This document shows, one piece after another, positions 1-15,135 of a DNA stretch of 64,000 nucleotides. The notes beneath the pieces were generated by a model that was given only the letters and a program-made list of their open reading frames with translations, searched no databases and was not told the origin of the DNA. The stretch comes from Mycteria americana (lineage: Eukaryota > Chordata > Aves > Ciconiiformes > Ciconiidae). The translations under genes and the position numbers were made by a program. The stretch is from contig NC_134367.1 of NCBI RefSeq assembly GCF_035582795.1, forward strand, positions 88,829,062 through 88,893,061, written 5' to 3'. Position 1 is the first letter of the stretch, and every line of letters starts with the position of its first letter.

Positions 1-274
1 AAAATTACCTAGAAGACAACAAGATGTGCAGTGGTCCACACTGATTTACCATGAATGAAGCACGTTAAACAAACCTGGTTCTTCTCTGAGACAGGGGCCT
101 TGAGAGAAGGGGGGAGGTAATCGACACTACGTCTTGCCTTCAGCCAGGCTGTTCACCTCGCCCTACCTGATGCTCTTGTGACTGAACGAGGGAACACGGT
201 TAAGCCAAAACTAACCAGTGGTTGCAGGGCTGGCTGAAAAGCCATACACAAGGGACCGTTACCAAAGATTCACT

Positions 275-1015
275 GCCAAACTGAAGGGCTGTACTGAGTC
301 CGGTTCTCCAGGTAGCTGTCCTAGGTTTGATGCAACTCAATTTTTTCATTAACGATACAGATAAACAGATTAAAAGCACAACTCTTAAATTTACAGATGA
401 CACCAGCTTGGAATGAGCTGCAAGCACACCGGAGGAAAGATTATAATTCAAAATGGTTCTGGCAGATTGGAAAATGGCCTGAAAAAGCTGGGTGCATGGC
501 AGACAGGATGAAAGCAAAATTCTCTGCTTCGGTAGAGATAATAAACTGTGTAAGAGCAGGATCAGCAGCCAGGGCATGGCGAAGAAGGATGTGGACCAAC
601 TAGAAGACGAAAACAATGAAAAAAACCGTGAGAAACGTGACCTACAAGGAACACGTAGGGCTGTTTAACCTAAAGAAGACCAGGCTGGACAAGGTACGAC
701 TGCCCTCCAGTACGCGAGCTATTAGGGTATGGAAGAAATAAACCCTTCAGCATGGCCGCTCTGGGTAGCACAAGAAGTAACAAGCTTCTTACAACAATAC
801 TTGCAAGAAGACACCAGGAAAAACTTATCTCTGGAAAGGCTAATGGAGCGGTGGGAAGGATTGCCTGGGTGGACGGTGGGGTCTCCTTCACTGGAGATTT
901 CCAAGAACAGGACAGGCCAGTGTTTGTCAGAAACAGCCCCAGATACAGATGATGCTGATAGGGGTCCAGGCAGGAAGATGAACCAAGTGATCTCCTGAAA
1001 TTCATTCAATCCTAT
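275..1015 (+). mobile_element. Ancient CR1-type LINE relic (ORF2 RT to 3' end)
   Basis: This is a degenerate non-LTR retrotransposon of the CR1 family, read on the + strand. Around 330-375 the translation VLGLMQLNFFIND resembles the reverse transcriptase stretch VLGPILFNIFIND of CR1 elements. At 390-401 the frame reads F-T-D-D, the relic of the catalytic F/Y-A-D-D box, followed by a TSLE segment and the STPEE block. Near 660-720 a LFNLKKTRLD segment resembles the [10 protein letters not shown] block close to the ORF2 C-terminus. Near 885-945 the words for SPSLEIF-K-R and the CTGTCAG tail of old CR1 3' ends follow, and it stops around 1010 in ATTCAATCCTAT. Several stops and frameshifts show it is long dead. 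Family names come from memory of consensus sequences. The boundaries are approximate. Confidence 0.72.
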
Positions 1016-4000
1016 TTATTTATTTGTTTCTACGTTACCCATGGGAGGTACGGAACTACTTCGTGCCTCAACTCCACACCAATGCAATAGAAGTATCAGG
1101 GGCCAAATTAAACAAATGAATGAAAATGACTTGCATTGAGCTTGGCTGTCGCAAACTGGTAATCACTTGGGGTTTGCAACTCATACAATTTATCATCTGT
1201 GCCTGCTTTATCACCAAAAGCAGGTATTTGCCAATCATAGGGCGGAGAAAATCAGATATTGTTGTCATGACTGAATGCTCTTAAATGCGTTTAAAGCTTT
1301 ACAGACTAGTTAGACATAATGTATATTTAAAATACTTAAAACCAGCAAAAGATCAGATTGAGGAAGGAGAGAAAGATGGTAGAACAGTGACACTGTGCAA
1401 GTTAGTTTAAATAAAGAATCTTATCAAATCCACTGACTACTTGTTCACATCTGTCCAAATATAACTTATGCCATATGTCCTACTATATAAGTCAGCTTGG
1501 AGGCAGGACACTTCCCTAAGCAGCAATTCACTTCCTGAGTCTGCTCTATCTTCTGGAGAATAGAGAGGGGGGAAAAAATGATACATCACAGAAAAATCTG
1601 AGAAACAAACAAAATAACCTTCTAAAAGCCTCTGGGAAATAAAAATCCTTTCTCTACCGTAACAGTATGGTTAGCTGAATCTTTGGTCTTCTCACATATT
1701 AGGAAGAGTAATCACAGAGATGCTGTTCTTACCATAAGCTGTCTTTGAGGAAAGCAGATGCCTCAGCTTTACTTCACCTCTTCAGTTTGCCAAAGTGGTA
1801 AACGTTCTCTTGCCGGTCACCTGAGTGACCATCCTCCCATCATGGAAACACAACTTATGGACGCAGCCTCTCAGGACAGACTCCCAGGTAGGGCCAGTCA
1901 ATCCCGCTACCATTTACGGGTCTCCAAGGCTTCGGTGCTACCCCGCGCAGCAGGCAGCAGAGGGGACGCCCAGCCCTGCCCAGCCACGGTGCTTCCCGCG
2001 AAATGCTTCCCCTCTCCCAGCGAAATGCTTCCCCCCTCCCCTCCCAGCGCCACGGACAGGAGCTTTCAGCTGGTGCTGTCGGATAAAAATATCGGTATCA
2101 AAATCCCGTTTCAGATACCAGAAGCCTCCTTATGGCTCCAAGAGTTTAATTTTCATTTAAACATCAGTAAATAGAGGCATAAGGGTTTAAGATGAATTAT
2201 GTAAGCCCTTTAGCCATAGCCATTACATTCTGCCACAAAAATGAGCTGCTGTTCTCACTTTGTTTTATGGGCTCACTGTAGCCTGTTGTTATTGTAGCTG
2301 CCAAATAAAAACCAGCAAACCATGCAAATGAAAATATAATCTTTTATGCTTTCATACTCTTAGGATAAACCGGCATGCGCACTTTTAGAGGAGGGGTTTT
2401 TTTGCGGGTCTGTAGTGTTATGCCCCTGCCCCGGGAGCCTCTGTGAGCGGAGAGCAGCAGTGGCTTCTCAGTGGAGACCCCTCGGTCAGCTGCTCTCCCC
2501 TCGCCAACTGCAGCACTGCCGCCAGCTCGCTGGCAAGGAAGCACACAATAGCTTCCTGAAGGTATGAAGAAAGGGTGGATTACGGTTCCTTTCATAAAAC
2601 TGGAAAGTTCCCTCGCTTTAAAAATAATAGGCTTTCCACCTCTAACTTCCCTCAAGCCTCCTCGTTCCCTGACGGGAGCACACACCCCACGATTTGCTCC
2701 GAGCCACGTGTTTCCCGAGGGTCTGTCACCCAGCAAACGTGCCAAGAGAGAAAACCACGCGAAGTAATCGTGACAGGGAACAGCAGCTGAAGCCGACTGG
2801 TAAAAGCATATGACTCCGCACAGAAATACCTGGGACAAAATGTGCACCAGTACATGGAGAGAGAGAAAAAGAAGAGCCAAGAGGGAACCAAGTCAGGGAC
2901 GTTACATTCATGCAATGTAAAAAACGGCACTGTAAGCATGAGTTAATGCGCTTTCAAGCTAATTACAGCAGAGCACAGCACCTATATTAATGGCAGAATA
3001 TTGAGAATACGAGCACATGGACTAACACATAACATTTACGCGTCCATGACTTTTCCACCAGATCTGAGATTCGAAGACTGTCTCCTTCACCTTTGCAGTG
3101 CCTTGTCTCTTTCTTTTGTCTGTCTCGGTTTATTTTCGTAGTCACATTCACTGGTGATAACATTTTATATTTTGTGCTTCCTAGTGGGAGCTATGCTGGA
3201 TGCTGACACCCACTCTTGTGCAGAGATTTTTGCATTTTTTTTTTCTCTTCCACCCGTTTTACACAAGATGGTAACATATGGCCTTGGGTGATTAAATGAT
3301 TTAGTGAATGAACTGAGCAGAAAGAGCAGGCTGATTGGAAGAAGACAGCTTCTGTTTAGGCATAAATGTCTTTGTAATCTGTAATGATAGGAAAGAAATT
3401 ACAGAAAAAGCATAAGACAATTTAATTGGGTTTTGGTTAAATATTGTATTTTTCAGGTCTGCTTTAAATATAGTGAAATAATAGTATAGTGGCTAGTCCT
3501 TATTTTGTTTCTGCAGCATGTCCTTGTAGAAGGGGCACCCCCCAAATGTACACGGATGTGTACACCCACACACAGCTTATAAAGAGAGAAAAAATAAGCA
3601 AACGGTTTTGTAAAACTAAGTTGGCATTTCATTTATTAACTTCTGAACAAGGCAATCCTACAGAACTTGGAGCTGGCCACCACGCTAGTTGAAAAGGCTT
3701 CACACCTTCAAGCTTTCTCAGAATTACTGCGACCACAATACCCAGCCGCACCTATGCGACCCCAGCAGGAACCGCAGAAGGTTTTGTGGAAGGAAGATAT
3801 CTAGCATCTTCTGAGCAGTCCCACCCAGCACACCTCTGCCGCTGCAGGGGCCCAGGGCACAAATTAACAACCACTCCTGCTCTCTTCCTTTCGGTGCATC
3901 ATGATTCCTGTCTCTTGTCTATTCGAACTCCAGGTTTTGCATTTGTTATATACGTTTGGGGACATACTTGTGTGTTCTCGCGAGCGTGCGGTGGCACATG

Positions 4001-6394
4001 GCATCGGTCTGTCCTGGACTAAGCATCTGTTCGTGGTTGGCCACTGTTGTGGGAGACTGGACTCCAGCGGCCAGGTGTTCCTAGGCTAGAAATGTGAAGC
4101 CGATTCCTTTGTATCCAAAACAAGTCGTCTTTTGAGAGAAAACATTTCTATTCTGGTTCCAGTGATGGTGTGCATGTCGTTAATACTCAACAAACACATC
4201 CAACTGAATTCCAGTTCACATCTCCACCCACAAGGCCAATTCCAGTCTTTATGATCAAATTTTTACGCAGAGCCTTGAAATTGTTTTGGGACATAACAAA
4301 GAAGTCCCTGATCTCAGTAATTCTCCCTGTGTGAAGCAGAAGCTGTAGCTTAAAGCTAGACAAATCTATGCTCCAGAAAAGGACAGCTGGACCTAGAGAA
4401 AGTGTATCAGTGGTGCCTGTCCTCAGCTTGCAGCGTGAATGCTAGCAGCCACCTCGGTGATAAACCTCGGTGCGTGGTGCTCCTTCTCCTTTACATGACA
4501 GTATTTGAGAGGAGACAGAAATTTTTGGCCCACGTGCTAAGAAAAGCTCTTAGCTGAGCACAGGCTGGTGGCTTACCCAGCATAGCTAGGGCTGATATAA
4601 GAATTACTGATCCAGTCGGACTCTGGCACAATAAGATGCACATTTAGCCAATTCATGCAAAGGCTGTATTATATTATCTTGGCACTTCCCCAACACTGGT
4701 TCCCCAGAGAGAAAACTCAGTTCCATGGTGACATCAGCTGAACCTCAAGTGTGATGGCAGCTCCAGAAACTATTTAACTTTTAATTTTTCTGAAAACCAG
4801 ACTGCCATTAAGTTCCACTACAATTTTTAAAAATATATTAGAAATAAATTTAAAAAAAAATCAAGAGTGCCATGATCGCAAGTCCTAATTTTCACTTCTC
4901 TGGGATACATAACCCTGGAGATACTTGCTGCTGTACCTCCAGTCCTATTAGTCAAAGCATTCTGGGAGAGTTTTAATCTACCAAGGGGGTACCCACTTCC
5001 CATTGTCCTATCAATGAAAACAGTAGTAATGCTTATGGGTGATGGTACCTGGTCCAAAATAACCTGTACAGCATAAACCTGGGATATTTGACTACAGATG
5101 AGCAGTTTTCACTGTCCATTTCTTTTTTCCATGGAGAACAAAATGGATGGGATGTATGGTAATTAGCACAGCACTGCTCTACAATTTGAAAAAAACATAG
5201 AAAATTGTGTTATAGCAGGTATAAGAAAGAACTATTAAGGGCCAAATTTGCAGCTGGTTCCACGGTATAGCTGTGTTGTGTTAACATATAAATCTATGGC
5301 TCTGGACCTGAATATCATGCAGGCACCTCTGACCTTTGTCAGCTCAGGCTCTTCTGCTGGACTGTCCTCAAGAAGAGTTTCCAAGAGCATATAGCATTAT
5401 TCAAGCTCCAGAAACAAATGCGACGAACACATTTTGAGGCTTGCAGGCAAAGCTGGCATCTGCAAAACAGCTCACTACGTATTAATCAATCTTGAGCAGC
5501 AACAAACAATACTGGGAGATTCTCCACACAAACCCTTTTAGAAAAGACACCAGGAAACCTCGACGTTCCCAGATCAGAGGCGAGCGGGGAGGCTCTACCA
5601 GAGCTGCAGGCGCTCCTGTAGCACCACGTTGCAATGTCAGCATTGGTTACGAGCCAAAGGCCTTCAGGCTTGCTTGTTGCCTGGAGGATATAAATGAAAG
5701 TCAGCAGGTGCAAAGGTGCAAGAAGTGCAAAATTGCATCATGGCTTTCCAAACTGTGTTTGTGCAGTAAATGAGGCTCATTTCTTTCCACGCTAAATCAA
5801 GACCATTTTTATTTTCTTTGGCTTATGAATGTTCTTAGTTCAATTTTCGTGTGTGTTCTCTATGGTACCTTGGGATGCCTGAGGTGATTTATAAATATGT
5901 GTAGAGACCAGGTGTATTGCCAGATGTTTATGTCCCTTTACAACAAGGCTTCACCATCCCTTCCAACGGAACGCCCGTCTTATATTATTTTTTCTAATAG
6001 AGGATCAACTGGACTACAGGGTATTTGTGAGTTTTCCCTGTGTAGGATTTTTTCTTAATTCACTTTTCTATCATCTTGTTTCTATATTTAAAATAATGCT
6101 AAGTCTTTAAACCTGTCTAAGCACTCTTTAAAAAAAATTAGAGTTCCTTGCACATAAAAAAAAAAATCGCAGGCAAATGTCAACGGTTCCAGGTTTAAAT
6201 CAATGAAGTTTGACTCACTGCCAAAAAGATTTTTAATCTTAAAGTGTTGCCTACACTCACTTTTTTTCTGTTTCGCTCCATCTCCTATTTAGAAACAGTA
6301 AAAATTGTTTTATTATAATAGCTGTATAAACGGTAATTGCAGATCATTCTCTTAAATATAACTGTAGTAAGAAATAACCTGTAGCCCCGAGGGC
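1016..6394. other. Intergenic DNA upstream of ZBTB18, no gene recognised
   Basis: I see no convincing exon here. Open frames are short (about 60-180 codons), unrelated to any family I recognise, and often overlap on both strands. A C-rich, AT-poor stretch lies at about 1900-2060, and a moderately CpG-containing stretch at about 2420-2780. The rest is ordinary AT-rich DNA with scattered A and T runs (for example 4850-4860 and 6159-6169). Confidence 0.55.
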
Positions 6395-6525
6395 GAACCA
6401 GTCTGAAGAGGCAAAAAGGACAAAGTTATTTGCCCAAGGTCATGTAGTCAAATGATAGAATGGAAAAGAAAATACAACCTGATTTAATCAGGAGTCAGCA
6501 CTGTAAATACTAAGTGAGGGGCAGA
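6395..6525 (-). mobile_element. MIR-like SINE fragment
   Basis: The + strand reads GAGGCAAAAAGGACAAAGTT, then ATTTGCCCAAGGTCATGTAG, then a region ending in CAGGAGTCAGCACTG. This matches in order the reverse complement of the MIR core (cacttaacctctctg and the cctcagtttcctcatctg side), whose antisense reads gaaactgaggcacagagagg, then tgacttgcccaaggtcacac. This block is typical of old amniote MIR-type SINEs. Boundaries are approximate and no target-site duplication was identified. Confidence 0.55.
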
Positions 6526-8689
6526 AAGATTTTTCTCAGTACGTCTTAAAACGTAAGGAGGTAAGTTCGCATGTATGAGGAGGAAAGAATAGGTGAACAG
6601 AGTGTATAAACAGTAATGCCCCATGAAATTGTATTTTAAGATTATTTTTAAATTCCAGGTCCTGTAAAAGTCTGTAAGGACCTTAGAAAGTCCATTTGCT
6701 AAATGTCCCCTTTAGCAAATAAATAATTTGATTTTTTTCACATTAAGCAGCCTCATTTTTCCCAGAGTTTTGTATCATGAGAATGACTAAACTGCCTCCC
6801 TCAGTAAAGCTGCACTTCTAAAAGTAAGTATTCATAAACTGAGGTCTTACTAACCGACCCTGAGCAGTTGGTGAGATGGCTTATACTAGGAAGCATGAGG
6901 CAGGATGCAGTTTACAGATCTAGGACAACATAGTTAATGTGATCATTTCAGGCACATTCACTGACAGTTCAAATATATACTGCATAAGTTATTTGTATGT
7001 TTCAGATTTAAAAAAAAAAACTTTAGAACTATTTTCAACAGTATTTCCTATTAAAATACTTTCAACATTTATTTTTGCAATTGAAAGAAAAAGCAGCTTA
7101 GTAGTTATAGAAAGGATGTTCAAGAAATGACAGGCAGCAGGGAATAGAGTACTGATTTTTCTCAGATGAAGTGATTATTAGCACTGAGGAGACAATCAGG
7201 AAACATGAAGAGTCAGCATCTTAGCTGCTGGGTCTTGAAGACAAGGACAAAACCCCATCGAGTTCCAGGTATAATGGAATATGGAACATGATGCCAATGG
7301 AAAAAAAAAAAAAACTTAAATATGGAATTGTAACAGCATCTAAGATGGACTGAGACACTATGAGGTTAATAATTAAAAAATCCCACACCAGGTCTGCATG
7401 AGCAATCAGTTCACAAAGGATAGACAGAAAAGTGTCTTCTTTTGTGCATATATTTTTTTATACATATGTATGTAATGCTTGAAGCATATGGACACCTAGA
7501 TGCTAGCTGCTGTGTGATATACATAGCAGTGCTGTCAAATTCTAGGCAGAGCTAAAATTCAGTATGTTTCTTTATAATGATTTCGTATTACTGAAGGAGA
7601 CTAAGTACGTGCCTTCAGCTTTTGTATCTACTCAATCAATTTTGGTTATTAATACATAACTGAGTTCTTTTTCTTTAAACTCCGGGTCTCTGTTGGTGAG
7701 CCTTTTTTTCTTCAAAATACTTCCCTGTGTTAACTGTTTACTGGAAACTGAAGAGGAGATTGAGAAATACCCAACTCCTCAGATTAGTCTCTTCCTAAGG
7801 AAGACCTTAGCTCTTCAAACCTGGCCTCCGCTGCCCCATCCTAACCCACCATTAAGCCGTGGCATTCTCCAAAGCCACTGACCTCAATCTGCCTGTGAAC
7901 CACCACGAGGTCTGGAGAGCCCCTTTTCCCCTCAGGCACCGTCCTTCCCACTGCTGCCCAGGAGCAGCGGGCATGTGCACACCCCAAATGACACCGACCT
8001 GCTGGCAACGCTCCTTGTAACGTGCCCTGCCACGGCGGGAAGCAGAAAGATTACCAACAGAAACACAACACTAGAAGTGGAAACTCTAGCCCAGGGCAGG
8101 GCAATCCATTCAAAGAGAGAGGAGCCAAAGCATACTTCCATCGCACTCTTGTTACAAACTCACAACTGGCCCGTGACAACCGAGGAGAGAGGCTAGGACA
8201 CAAACTACGGAATTACAAAGGTAAATATTTATTCATGCGCATGAGCTGCCCCAGCAAACTGGACACACCCCAGCGATTTTTCTTTAGGGGTTTTATACAA
8301 GGGTATGATATGAATCACCTAATTACCTACTAATGCGTGTTTCTAACTATCCAATCATAAATGTGGTCCAGCAAAGCAACTATATTTTTGTCGGTCTTGC
8401 AGCAGCATTCATCAGCATCCTCGCGGCTTATCTGTTAATCCAGATGTTTGTGTCATCAACTTCTGCAAAGTTATCAGGCATCAGCAACTTGTGTTTCTCT
8501 TAGATATGGATCCCTCAGTAAATTTCAGGAGGCTTCCTTATCTTAGTCAATCACTTGTTCTTCTTAGTAGGGGCAGGTGATGGGTCTTGGGTCTCAAGAT
8601 AATAGTGCAGCCATTAAATGCTAATGATGTTCTTGGCTCCTAACGGCTGCCTGGTCTCAGTAATCTACCTCACCCTCTCCATCCCCAAC
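6526..8689. other. Intergenic DNA immediately upstream of the CpG island
   Basis: No gene is recognised. AT-rich sequence to about 7700 gives way to more balanced composition. Tracts of A occur at 7010-7021 and 7302-7315. Around 8234-8245 the sequence CATGCGCATGAG resembles an NRF1 half-site arrangement. The stretch from about 8640 rises sharply in GC as the CpG island begins. Confidence 0.5.
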
Positions 8690-8987
8690 GGCCCTGAGGT
8701 AGCACGGTGAGTAACGCCCAGGCAGCGGGCAGCCTGCACCAGGCCGGTGGCGACTGTGGGCAACCTCCTCGAGAAGCGAGAGAGGACAGGACTGGGCGGT
8801 CTCCTCAGGGCGGGCACGCCGGCCTGGCCGGCACCGGCGGCCGCCAAGGCCTCCCCAGCCAGGCTGGGCACGCTTACACACAAACCCGCCATGTCTGGCC
8901 TAGCCCGGCACAGGTGGCCCCACCACCTGCGTGGCCAGACAAGAGCGCAGGGACAGGGCAGCGGCGGCCGGCCTCGCCCCCGGGCCC

Positions 8988-9062
8988 GGCAGGGCAGGGC
9001 AGGGCAGCGCAGCGCAGCAGAGCGCAGCGCAGCGCAGCGCAGCCCAGCCCAGCCCAGCCCAA
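8988..9062. repeat. Graded pentamer minisatellite (GGCAG/CGCAG/CCCAG)
   Basis: Fifteen consecutive 5-bp units run without gaps. There are four GGCAG, two CGCAG, one CAGAG, four CGCAG, three CCCAG and one CCCAA. The last three bases are almost invariant (CAG) while the first two shift from GG through CG to CC along the array. It lies at the upstream side of the CpG island. Confidence 0.9.
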
Positions 9063-9350
9063 CCCGCCCCCCCGGGGCACGGCCAGGGCCGACCCTGGCC
9101 CCGGCCCGGCCGCACCTGCCGCCCCGCCACCCCTCCGCCGTCCCGCCATGCACCGCGCCACCCCCCCGCCCCGGCACCGGCGCGAGGCCGCGGGCCGCGC
9201 GCGCCCTCAGGAGCAGAGCTCCGCCCCCGGCCCCGCCCCCTCCGCGCTCGCCCCACCCTCGGCCCCGCCCCCTCCCGGGCTAGGCGGGGCCCCGCCCCCT
9301 TCCGCCTCGGCTCCTCGCCGGGTCACGCCCCCTGCCTCTCCGCGCGCCGC

Positions 9351-9480
9351 GATTGGCGGCGCCGCCGGCCTTCCCGGGCCGCCCTCCTCCACTCAGCGCC
9401 CGCCGCGGCCCGTCGCTCATCGGCGGGGCGCCGCGCCGGTTGGCGGCGGCGGCGGCGCGGGCGGGCCGGGCTGTCAGTCA
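9351..9480 (+). promoter_or_regulatory. ZBTB18: Candidate core promoter (inverted CCAAT box, GC-rich initiator zone)
   Basis: GATTGGC at 9351-9357 is an inverted CCAAT box of the kind bound by NF-Y, which usually sits 60-100 bp upstream of a start site. The zone after it ends in CTGTCAGTCAGGG (about 9470-9482), which includes an initiator-like TCAGTC. No TATA box is visible. The exact start site is an inference. Confidence 0.4.
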
Positions 9481-9917
9481 GGGAGCGGAGTCCGAAGTGG
9501 GGAGCGGGGAGGGGGCGAACATCTGTCTGCCGCAGCCCGGGCCCGGCTGTGCCGCCGCCGCCGCCGCCGCCGCCGTGCGTGCGCCCGTGCTGCGTGCGCC
9601 CGGCGCCCCCGCCCCCCGGCCCCCGCCCCTCCCCCGCGCCCGGCCGCCCGGCCCCGGGCTCCGCGCCGTCTCCGGCCGTCGGTGCCATGGGGAGCCGTTG
9701 AGCGCGGGGCCCGCTTCGCTCCGCCGGCTGCCCCGCTCGCTCCTCAGCTGCCGGCAGGGGGGAGGCCGGGGGGCGGCGGCCAGCGGGCGCGGGGGGCGGG
9801 CGGGGGGAGGGCGGGAGGGGGGCGAGACGCGATCCCGGAGCGGCAAGTGAGCGAAGAGGAGCCGGCGGGCGGCGGCGGCGGCGGCGGGAGCGCGGGGACT
9901 TCGGGCCGTCGCGGAGT
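9480..9917 (+). other. ZBTB18: Candidate non-coding first exon of ZBTB18
   Basis: The segment between the inferred start zone and a strong donor (exon end ...GGAGT, then GTGAGT at 9918-9923) would make a long GC-rich 5' leader exon. A second donor-like GTGAGC lies at 9847-9852. The exon contains (GCC)8 at 9551-9574 and a GGC run at about 9868-9887. Such triplets in a 5' leader form stable structure and tend to vary in length. The call rests on splice-site consensus and position only. Spliced transcript evidence would be needed to fix the ends. Confidence 0.4.
9551..9574 (+). repeat. (GCC)8 trinucleotide repeat
   Basis: Eight perfect GCC units lie inside the CpG island in the candidate 5' leader. 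A second, opposite-sense GGC run occurs at about 9868-9887. Confidence 0.9.
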
Positions 9918-9950
9918 GTGAGTCCCGCTGCCCCCATCCCCACACACCCG

Positions 9951-9987
9951 CCGGGCCGGGGCCGGGGCCGGGGCCGGGCCGGGCCGG
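9951..9987 (+). repeat. GGGGCC/GGGCC tandem repeat
   Basis: Alternating GGGCC and GGGGCC units run from 9951 to 9987, with three consecutive GGGGCC hexamers in the centre, just inside the candidate first intron. A related (GGCCC) run lies at about 10431-10454. Both can form G-quadruplexes on the G-rich strand. Confidence 0.85.
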
Positions 9988-11169
9988 TGCGGCCCCGCGG
10001 GGCGGGCGGAGTTGGCGGCGGGTCCGGCGGGGGGTGGGCGCAGCCGGGCGGAGAGGCGGGGGCGGGGGCAGCCCTCCCCGGGCGGCGGGACCGGCCGCCC
10101 CGGCGCCGCTCCCGGTTACTTTTCTTTTGTTGCCGCCGTGACCCGGGGGCGGCTTTTCCTGCGCGCCGGGCAGCTGCTTCCTTCCCCGCGGGGCGGCCGC
10201 CGGCGCGCCCGGCCCCGGGCGGGGGTGGGGGCGGCCCTGCCCGGCGGGAGCAGGCCCCCGCGCGGCGGGGGGCGGCCGGCCCCGGCCTGGGGTGTCGGGG
10301 CGGGGGGCGGCAGCCCCGGCGAAAAGTTGCCGCCGCCCGGCGGGGATGGGGCGGCCGGGCCCGCCGGGAACTTGCTGCGCGCCGCCGCCGCCTCCCCGCC
10401 GGCCCGCGGCGCCGCGCCTCCCCTCACGGCCCGGCCCGGCCCGGCCCGGCCCGGCGGGCGGCGGGCTCGTCCCCCGCCCGGCAGCGGGCAGGTGAACAGC
10501 CTGCGGTGCAGAGGCCAGCGCGGCGTGAGGGGCGGCGGGGGGGCCGGGGGAGGCCGGCGGGGCCGATCCCGCCGGCGGTGCGAGGGGCACGGCGCCCGGC
10601 CGCGCCGGCTCCCGCTCCCCTCCCTGCCGGGCGGCTGGCGGCGGGAATGGGGCTGGGGGGCTGGGGGCCGGCGTCCCGGTGCCACAGCAGTCATATAAAT
10701 GACAGCCCGAGTCCCCGCAGGGGAAGAGCGATTCACGAGTAAAGCTGAACGCTGGAAATCCTGCCCCGGCCAGGGTAACTGCTTCGCTGTTTTAAACGAG
10801 CCGGAGTTGGAGTGCTCGGTATCACTTACGCCGTCTAAACCTTGAAACTGAAAGGACCGACGGCGAAGCGGGGAGCTGTGAGTTGAGTAAATAGGTTCGG
10901 TTAATTTCTTCTTTTAACTGAACCTCTGGGCTCAATAAAACCGAATCGGTATGGATTTCTCGGGTAACCCCGTGGCTGGGGTATGCTGTCAGTGTATAAA
11001 GCGGTCCTGCAACTTAAGGCAGAAGTGTTGCTATGCTGCAAATACAGTAGAGCCCCATATGTTTAGGATTTTCTTTTTTTTTTTTCCTCCCCGTTAGAAA
11101 GTTTGAAAAAAAGAGACTTTGAAGTATTTTGTTTATACTAACAGAAGAGAAAAGTTCTCCTAAGAAAAA

Positions 11170-11475
11170 GCTGGTGGCAGGAGTGTAGAGGAGTAGCATA
11201 TGGCATTAAAAGGAGCACAGCTGGAGGTAGCATTTCCATCTGAACATGATGTCAGAGCAGCTGACAGCCTGCCATCCCTCAGCCTTTTATTCTAACACAC
11301 AGACAGGGAGTTAGTGTGTGCAGATCTGTGTGTGGAGAAGGTATCTCATTCCTCTCTAACATCATCTCCACTTTGCATCTGTCTCTCCTAGTCTGCTTTT
11401 TTTCCACCGATCTAACAGACCTGGAGCCAGCAAGACTCAGAGGAAAGGACTTAATCAGGTTTATGTGTACTAAAG
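11170..11475 (+). promoter_or_regulatory. ZBTB18: Second leader/alternative promoter zone of ZBTB18
   Basis: This zone ends in the coding microexon (donor GT at 11476). It contains E-boxes CATATG (11197-11202), CAGCTG (11218-11223 and 11258-11263) and CATCTG (11237-11242 and 11376-11381). A TATA-like ATTAAAAG lies at about 11205. A good internal acceptor (T-rich tract, then CTAACAG ending at 11418) would define a 57-nt exon 11419-11475 if the upstream CpG-island exon is spliced in. If not, transcription may start here. CATCTG is the core of the sequence bound by ZBTB18 itself, and CAGCTG/CATATG are typical of neurogenic bHLH factors, so proneural activation and autoregulation are possible. 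Confidence 0.5.
11463..11475 (+). CDS. ZBTB18: ZBTB18 coding microexon, N-terminus of the long isoform
   Basis: ATG TGT ACT AAA G (Met-Cys-Thr-Lys plus the first base of Gly) is followed by the donor GTAGGA at 11476. Joined to the acceptor at 13553 (GT TAT GAA GAC AGT ATG) it reads [12 protein letters not shown], giving 531 residues. Mammalian ZBTB18 has an equivalent long form beginning [12 protein letters not shown], so the microexon and phase (split Gly codon) are conserved, with Pro replaced by Thr. The initiation context is weak (T at -3, T at +4), which should allow ribosomes to reach the stronger internal ATG. The reading frame stays open for some distance upstream without another in-frame ATG. 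Confidence 0.75.

Positions 11476-15135
<3,660 letters not shown>

Larger units (their letters stand above)
8690..10700 (+). promoter_or_regulatory. ZBTB18: CpG island promoter of ZBTB18
   Basis: About 2 kb of very GC-rich, CpG-dense DNA lies 2.9-4.9 kb upstream of the main ZBTB18 coding exon. Visible elements are repeated GC boxes (CCCCGCCCC types at about 9225-9300), an inverted CCAAT box (GATTGGC, 9351-9357) and several G/C-rich short tandem repeats. Long open frames on both strands are a by-product of the lack of AT-rich stop codons. The island, its position and the splice donor at 9918 support a TATA-less, broad housekeeping/developmental-type promoter directed towards ZBTB18. Antisense transcription from the same island is possible but nothing in the sequence proves it. 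Confidence 0.8.

Noticed and set aside
8693..8700. TGAGGTAG, identical to the let-7 seed
   Set aside because: The following bases do not match let-7 and no hairpin is evident.
8707..9921. 404-codon open frame on the + strand in the CpG island
   Set aside because: Low-complexity Pro/Ala/Arg/Gly composition, similar long frames on the opposite strand, and no domain. It follows from extreme GC content lacking stop codons.
9478..10590. 370-codon open frame on the minus strand in the CpG island
   Set aside because: Same GC artefact; overlaps other frames and has no recognisable protein feature.
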